A DNA stretch of 64,000 nucleotides from assembly GCA_027485645.1 (NCBI GenBank), contig JAIXQR010000003.1:186001-250000 (forward strand). The letters are read 5' to 3'. The position numbers were made by a program, and so were the translations under genes. Every line of letters starts with the position of its first letter. Position 1 is the stretch's first letter. The DNA is from a bacterium. GTDB lineage: Bacteria > Armatimonadota > Fimbriimonadia > Fimbriimonadales > Fimbriimonadaceae. Under the pieces are notes generated by a model. The model worked only from the letters and a program-made list of their open reading frames with translations. It had not been told where the DNA came from and did no database searches. Below are positions 61,529 through 64,000 of this stretch, piece after piece.

Positions 61529-61534
61529 TAGAAT
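61529..61534 (+). promoter_or_regulatory. -10-like TAGAAT exactly 6 nt before ATG
   Basis: TAGAAT, CTGGGC, ATG (61541). Another leaderless-type promoter in this window. Confidence 0.55.
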
Positions 61535-61540
61535 CTGGGC

Positions 61541-62428
61541 ATGATTCTGCTGGAGCCAGCCGTTTACTTCCCCTTCTTGCGCGGAAGCTATGACGTTAAC
61601 CCGAACCTGAAAAGGCTCGGGACCGACTTTGGCAACGGGGAGGCGGATGGCCACGCCTTTCAGATCGATTCTGAGCATCCGCGCTTTGTCGCCAGCAAGG
61701 CACGTTCGATCGCCGAGAGCCGCGAAAGATGCGTGATGGAATCAGACTTCACGGAAGAAACTGCTTCGGCGGCGCTCCGGGCGATGGCGGATCGCTTGTT
61801 GCTCGAGCACCCAGATTTGTTCACGGTCTCGGATCACAAACTGAGCTCGCCACTCTTTGATTTCGCGATTCAACTGAATCAGGATGCCAAGCACAACCTA
61901 GATTTGCTCATGCGGCACGTTCAAGAAGACGTGGCGATTGTGGCTTGGGACGGCTCGCGCGATTGGACGGCGTACATCCACGTCTGCTCACCCAGCCACT
62001 GGGCACCGGACTCCAAGATTGGGAACTCCTTCGTGCAGGTTCACGCTCCGGTGCCGGGTTTTGAAAAGATCAATCCCGCCGCGGCTGGGCTCGTTCAAGG
62101 GATGATCCACAAGGGGCCGTTCGTTCGCTTTGTCTGGACTCTCACGGACGACACGGAGCTTAACCATCATCCAGTTCACGCCAAGTCGCCAATGTTCACC
62201 GGCGACAGTTTCTGGCTACGTTACGAGCGACAGGTGATGCTCGGCTTGCCAGAAGTAAATGCCTCGATCTTTCTGATTCGGGTTGGCTTTGTTTCGGAAG
62301 CCAAAATCCGCGAGGACGAAACGGTCCTGACCGCGCTCCGAGAAACGTTGCACGGAATGACTCCAGAGATTCGTGCCTACAAGGGGCTCCAACCCGGCTG
62401 GAACAACTTGATTGCGAAGATTGGCTAG
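61541..62428 (+). CDS. DUF3445 / haem-dependent oxidative N-demethylase-like protein
   Basis: 295 residues. The opening (PFLRGSYDVNPNLKRL), the VHVCSPSHWAP-type haem-site region (IHVCSPSHWAPDSKIG), VHAPVPGFEK and the C-terminal RYERQVMLGLPEVNASIFLIR match DUF3445, the fold of haem-dependent oxidative N-demethylases that remove methyl groups from amines. Cytoplasmic; substrate unknown. The ATG start is fixed by the leaderless promoter. Its 3' end overlaps the DUF1501 gene by 4 bp. Confidence 0.85.
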   Translation: MILLEPAVYFPFLRGSYDVNPNLKRLGTDFGNGEADGHAFQIDSEHPRFVASKARSIAESRERCVMESDFTEETASAALRAMADRLLLEHPDLFTVSDHKLSSPLFDFAIQLNQDAKHNLDLLMRHVQEDVAIVAWDGSRDWTAYIHVCSPSHWAPDSKIGNSFVQVHAPVPGFEKINPAAAGLVQGMIHKGPFVRFVWTLTDDTELNHHPVHAKSPMFTGDSFWLRYERQVMLGLPEVNASIFLIRVGFVSEAKIREDETVLTALRETLHGMTPEIRAYKGLQPGWNNLIAKIG

Positions 62429-63882
62429 GCCACGATGTCGTGGACCACGTTTCCGTGGACATCGGTGAGTCGATAATCCCGCCCAGCATGGCGGTACGTG
62501 AGCTTGGTGTGATCGAATCCGAGCAGGTGCAGAATCGTTGCGTGCAGGTCGTGAACATGCATTGGCTTTTCTTGAGCGCGGAAGCCGAACTCATCCGTTG
62601 CACCGTAAACCGTTCCGCCCTTCACGCCTCCTCCTGCCATCCACATCGTGAAGCCGTAGTGGTTGTGGTCCCGGCCGTTCATCTTTCCGGCGTTTGAACC
62701 CGGCGTCGGCATTTCGACCGTCGGCGTACGCCCAAACTCGCCGCCCCAGATGACCAAGGTTTCGTCGAGCATTCCGCGCTGTTTCAGGTCGGTAAGCAAA
62801 GCCCCAATGCCTTGGTCCGCTTCGCGCGCCAAGTTTCGGTGGGCGACTTCAAGATCATCGTGGCTATCCCACGGCTGACCGGCACCGTGATAAAGCTGAA
62901 TGAAGCGCACTCCACGTTCTGCGAGTCGCCGCGCCATCAGGCATTGCCGAGCAAAGTCACCTGGTCCATACATTTCCTGGGTCGCAATCGATTCCTTCGA
63001 AACATCAAAGGCATCGGTAGCCTCGCTTTGCATGCGGTACGCCAGTTCAAACGATTGGATTCTGGCTTCCAAAGCTGCGTCGCCCTGCCGGCGGGCTAAG
63101 TGCTTCTGATTCAGCCGTTGGACTAGGTCAAGCTGCGCCCGCTGCTCGCTCGGAAGGGTGTAGTTGTTGCGAACGTTCTCGATGAGTCGCTCTATGTCTC
63201 GGTTTTTCGGGTCGATGTAGGTCCCAGCTAGAACTCCCGGCAGGAATCCAGATTGCCAGTTTTGCGTCTCCTGAATCGGGAAACCTCCGGGGCACATCGC
63301 GATGAAGCCAGGGAGATTCTGGTTCTCTGTACCGAGGCCATAAAGCGTCCAAGACCCCATCGCCGGGCGTGGCATGCGGGCGTCGCCGCAGTTCATCAGC
63401 ATCAAAGAGGGTTCGTGGTTCGGCACGTCCGCATGCATTGAGCGGATGACCACCATGTCGTCCACGTGCTTCGCCACGTTGGGGAAGATTTCGCTGACTT
63501 CAATGCCCGATTGTCCGTACTTTTGGAACTTGTAGGGCGAAGGTAGCGCGGCTCCGGTGCGCCGTTCGGTCGGAAGCTGCAGGGGAATCGCCTGCCCGGC
63601 ATACTTTGCCAGCATCGGCTTGGGATCGAAAGTGTCCACCTGCGACGGACCGCCGTTCATGAACAGGAAGATGACCCGCTTCGCTTTGGCGGCGAACATC
63701 GGTGCTTTAGGTGCGAGCGGGTTGAGACGAACTCCGCCTTGCACCGCCGGACCCGCAAATGCCGACTCCCCTAAAACCCCCATCAGGCCGAGCGCCGCAA
63801 AACCGTTGCCCATGCGCGAAAGAAGCTCGCGCCGGGTGCAAAAGTGGTCCGCGATGGCCGGTTGGTGGTCGAAATCTGACAT
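62425..63882 (-). CDS. DUF1501 family protein, Tat-exported
   Basis: 485 residues. The Tat motif (CTRRELLSRMGNGFAALGLMG) is followed by RVIFLFMNGGPSQVDTFDPKP, MHADVPNHEPSL and GGEFGRTPTVEMPTPGSNAGKMNGRDHN, the metal-site signatures of DUF1501, an alkaline-phosphatase/sulfatase-like fold. Usually encoded with DUF1549/DUF1553 partners; only a 3' end lies upstream here. AGGAG precedes the ATG. Acts in the periplasm; the function is unknown. Confidence 0.92.
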   Translation of the reverse strand: MSDFDHQPAIADHFCTRRELLSRMGNGFAALGLMGVLGESAFAGPAVQGGVRLNPLAPKAPMFAAKAKRVIFLFMNGGPSQVDTFDPKPMLAKYAGQAIPLQLPTERRTGAALPSPYKFQKYGQSGIEVSEIFPNVAKHVDDMVVIRSMHADVPNHEPSLMLMNCGDARMPRPAMGSWTLYGLGTENQNLPGFIAMCPGGFPIQETQNWQSGFLPGVLAGTYIDPKNRDIERLIENVRNNYTLPSEQRAQLDLVQRLNQKHLARRQGDAALEARIQSFELAYRMQSEATDAFDVSKESIATQEMYGPGDFARQCLMARRLAERGVRFIQLYHGAGQPWDSHDDLEVAHRNLAREADQGIGALLTDLKQRGMLDETLVIWGGEFGRTPTVEMPTPGSNAGKMNGRDHNHYGFTMWMAGGGVKGGTVYGATDEFGFRAQEKPMHVHDLHATILHLLGFDHTKLTYRHAGRDYRLTDVHGNVVHDIVA

Positions 63883-63903
63883 TGACGTCTCCTGCGCTCC
63901 ATC

Positions 63904-64000
63904 TTACGACAGTTCATGTTCGATTGCTTCGCGTGGCCCAGGTACAAACCCACTCGGTAGGCATAACGCCGCCGACTCCGGAACATCAAATCCCTGACCA
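63904..64000 (-). CDS. 3' end of an upstream gene, probably the DUF1549/DUF1553 partner
   Basis: The minus-strand frame is open from the window edge to TAA (63904-63906) and ends SGFVPGPREAIEHELS. Only 31 codons are visible, too few to name a family. Its distance of 21 bp from the DUF1501 gene and the usual pairing suggest the DUF1549/DUF1553 partner, but this is inference. Confidence 0.35.
   Translation of the reverse strand, partial: GQGFDVPESAALCLPSGFVPGPREAIEHELS

Overview
The window comes from a GC-rich, Gram-negative-type (diderm) environmental bacterium. It encodes an RND efflux pump with a TolC-type outer-membrane channel, another outer-membrane barrel, Tat and Sec exported enzymes, and many plant-polysaccharide hydrolases. 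The mix of GH30, GH53, GH95, GH127, DUF5695, DUF1501, paired ArsR/SRPBCC modules and many short promoter-to-start distances fits Armatimonadota (Fimbriimonas-like) best. That assignment is inference from gene content; Planctomycetota or Acidobacteriota relatives are alternatives. No rRNA, tRNA, CRISPR array, integrase or transposase was recognised.

Layout. 1-3.1 kb: a hydrolase/GDSL-esterase fusion cut by the window edge, divergent from a PQQ-type quinoprotein. 3.4-10.1 kb: a visibly less GC-rich island with a 1226-residue protein ending in a PD-(D/E)XK-type nuclease motif, a ComEC-like metallo-beta-lactamase-fold hydrolase and a broken MNT nucleotidyltransferase (antitoxin-type) gene. 10.2-26.5 kb: mostly single genes, including small stand-alone domains (DUF6717, PhyH, DUF1801, DUF3303, YciI, DinB, DUF1905/YdeI, DUF2314, SRPBCC), a GH30 enzyme, a DUF5695 protein, an esterase and a tandem trypsin-like/pseudoprotease. 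26.5-31.3 kb: a GH95-GH127 pair for plant side chains. 31.4-37.8 kb: a CzcCBA-like heavy-metal efflux operon led by a Cys-rich exported protein. 37.8-38.6 kb: a second SRPBCC/ArsR pair. 38.8-42.5 kb: katG and small genes. 42.6-45.9 kb: an orphan RHH antitoxin-like gene and a PLD-helicase-DUF3427-like protein. 45.9-51.2 kb: an MFS transporter and a galactan-use operon (GH53 plus an ABC importer without its ATPase). 51.3-53.9 kb: an S41 peptidase and a membrane AraC regulator whose 3' ends overlap. 53.9-58.3 kb: a tightly coupled operon of exported Cys-, His- and Met-rich proteins, probably copper handling and apparently not a standard system. 58.4-64 kb: two unknown secreted proteins, TrmO, an aldo-keto reductase, a haem-dependent N-demethylase-like protein and a DUF1501 protein.

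Genes that work together: GH53 releases galacto-oligosaccharides for the importer beside it; GH95 and GH127 trim fucose and arabinose branches; CzcC/B/A form one trans-envelope pump; each ArsR repressor probably controls its own SRPBCC partner through a palindrome on the promoter. Ten start codons lie only 5-10 nt after a -10-like hexamer, so leaderless or near-leaderless mRNAs appear common. The least explained regions are the 4-10 kb island and the 53.9-58.3 kb operon.
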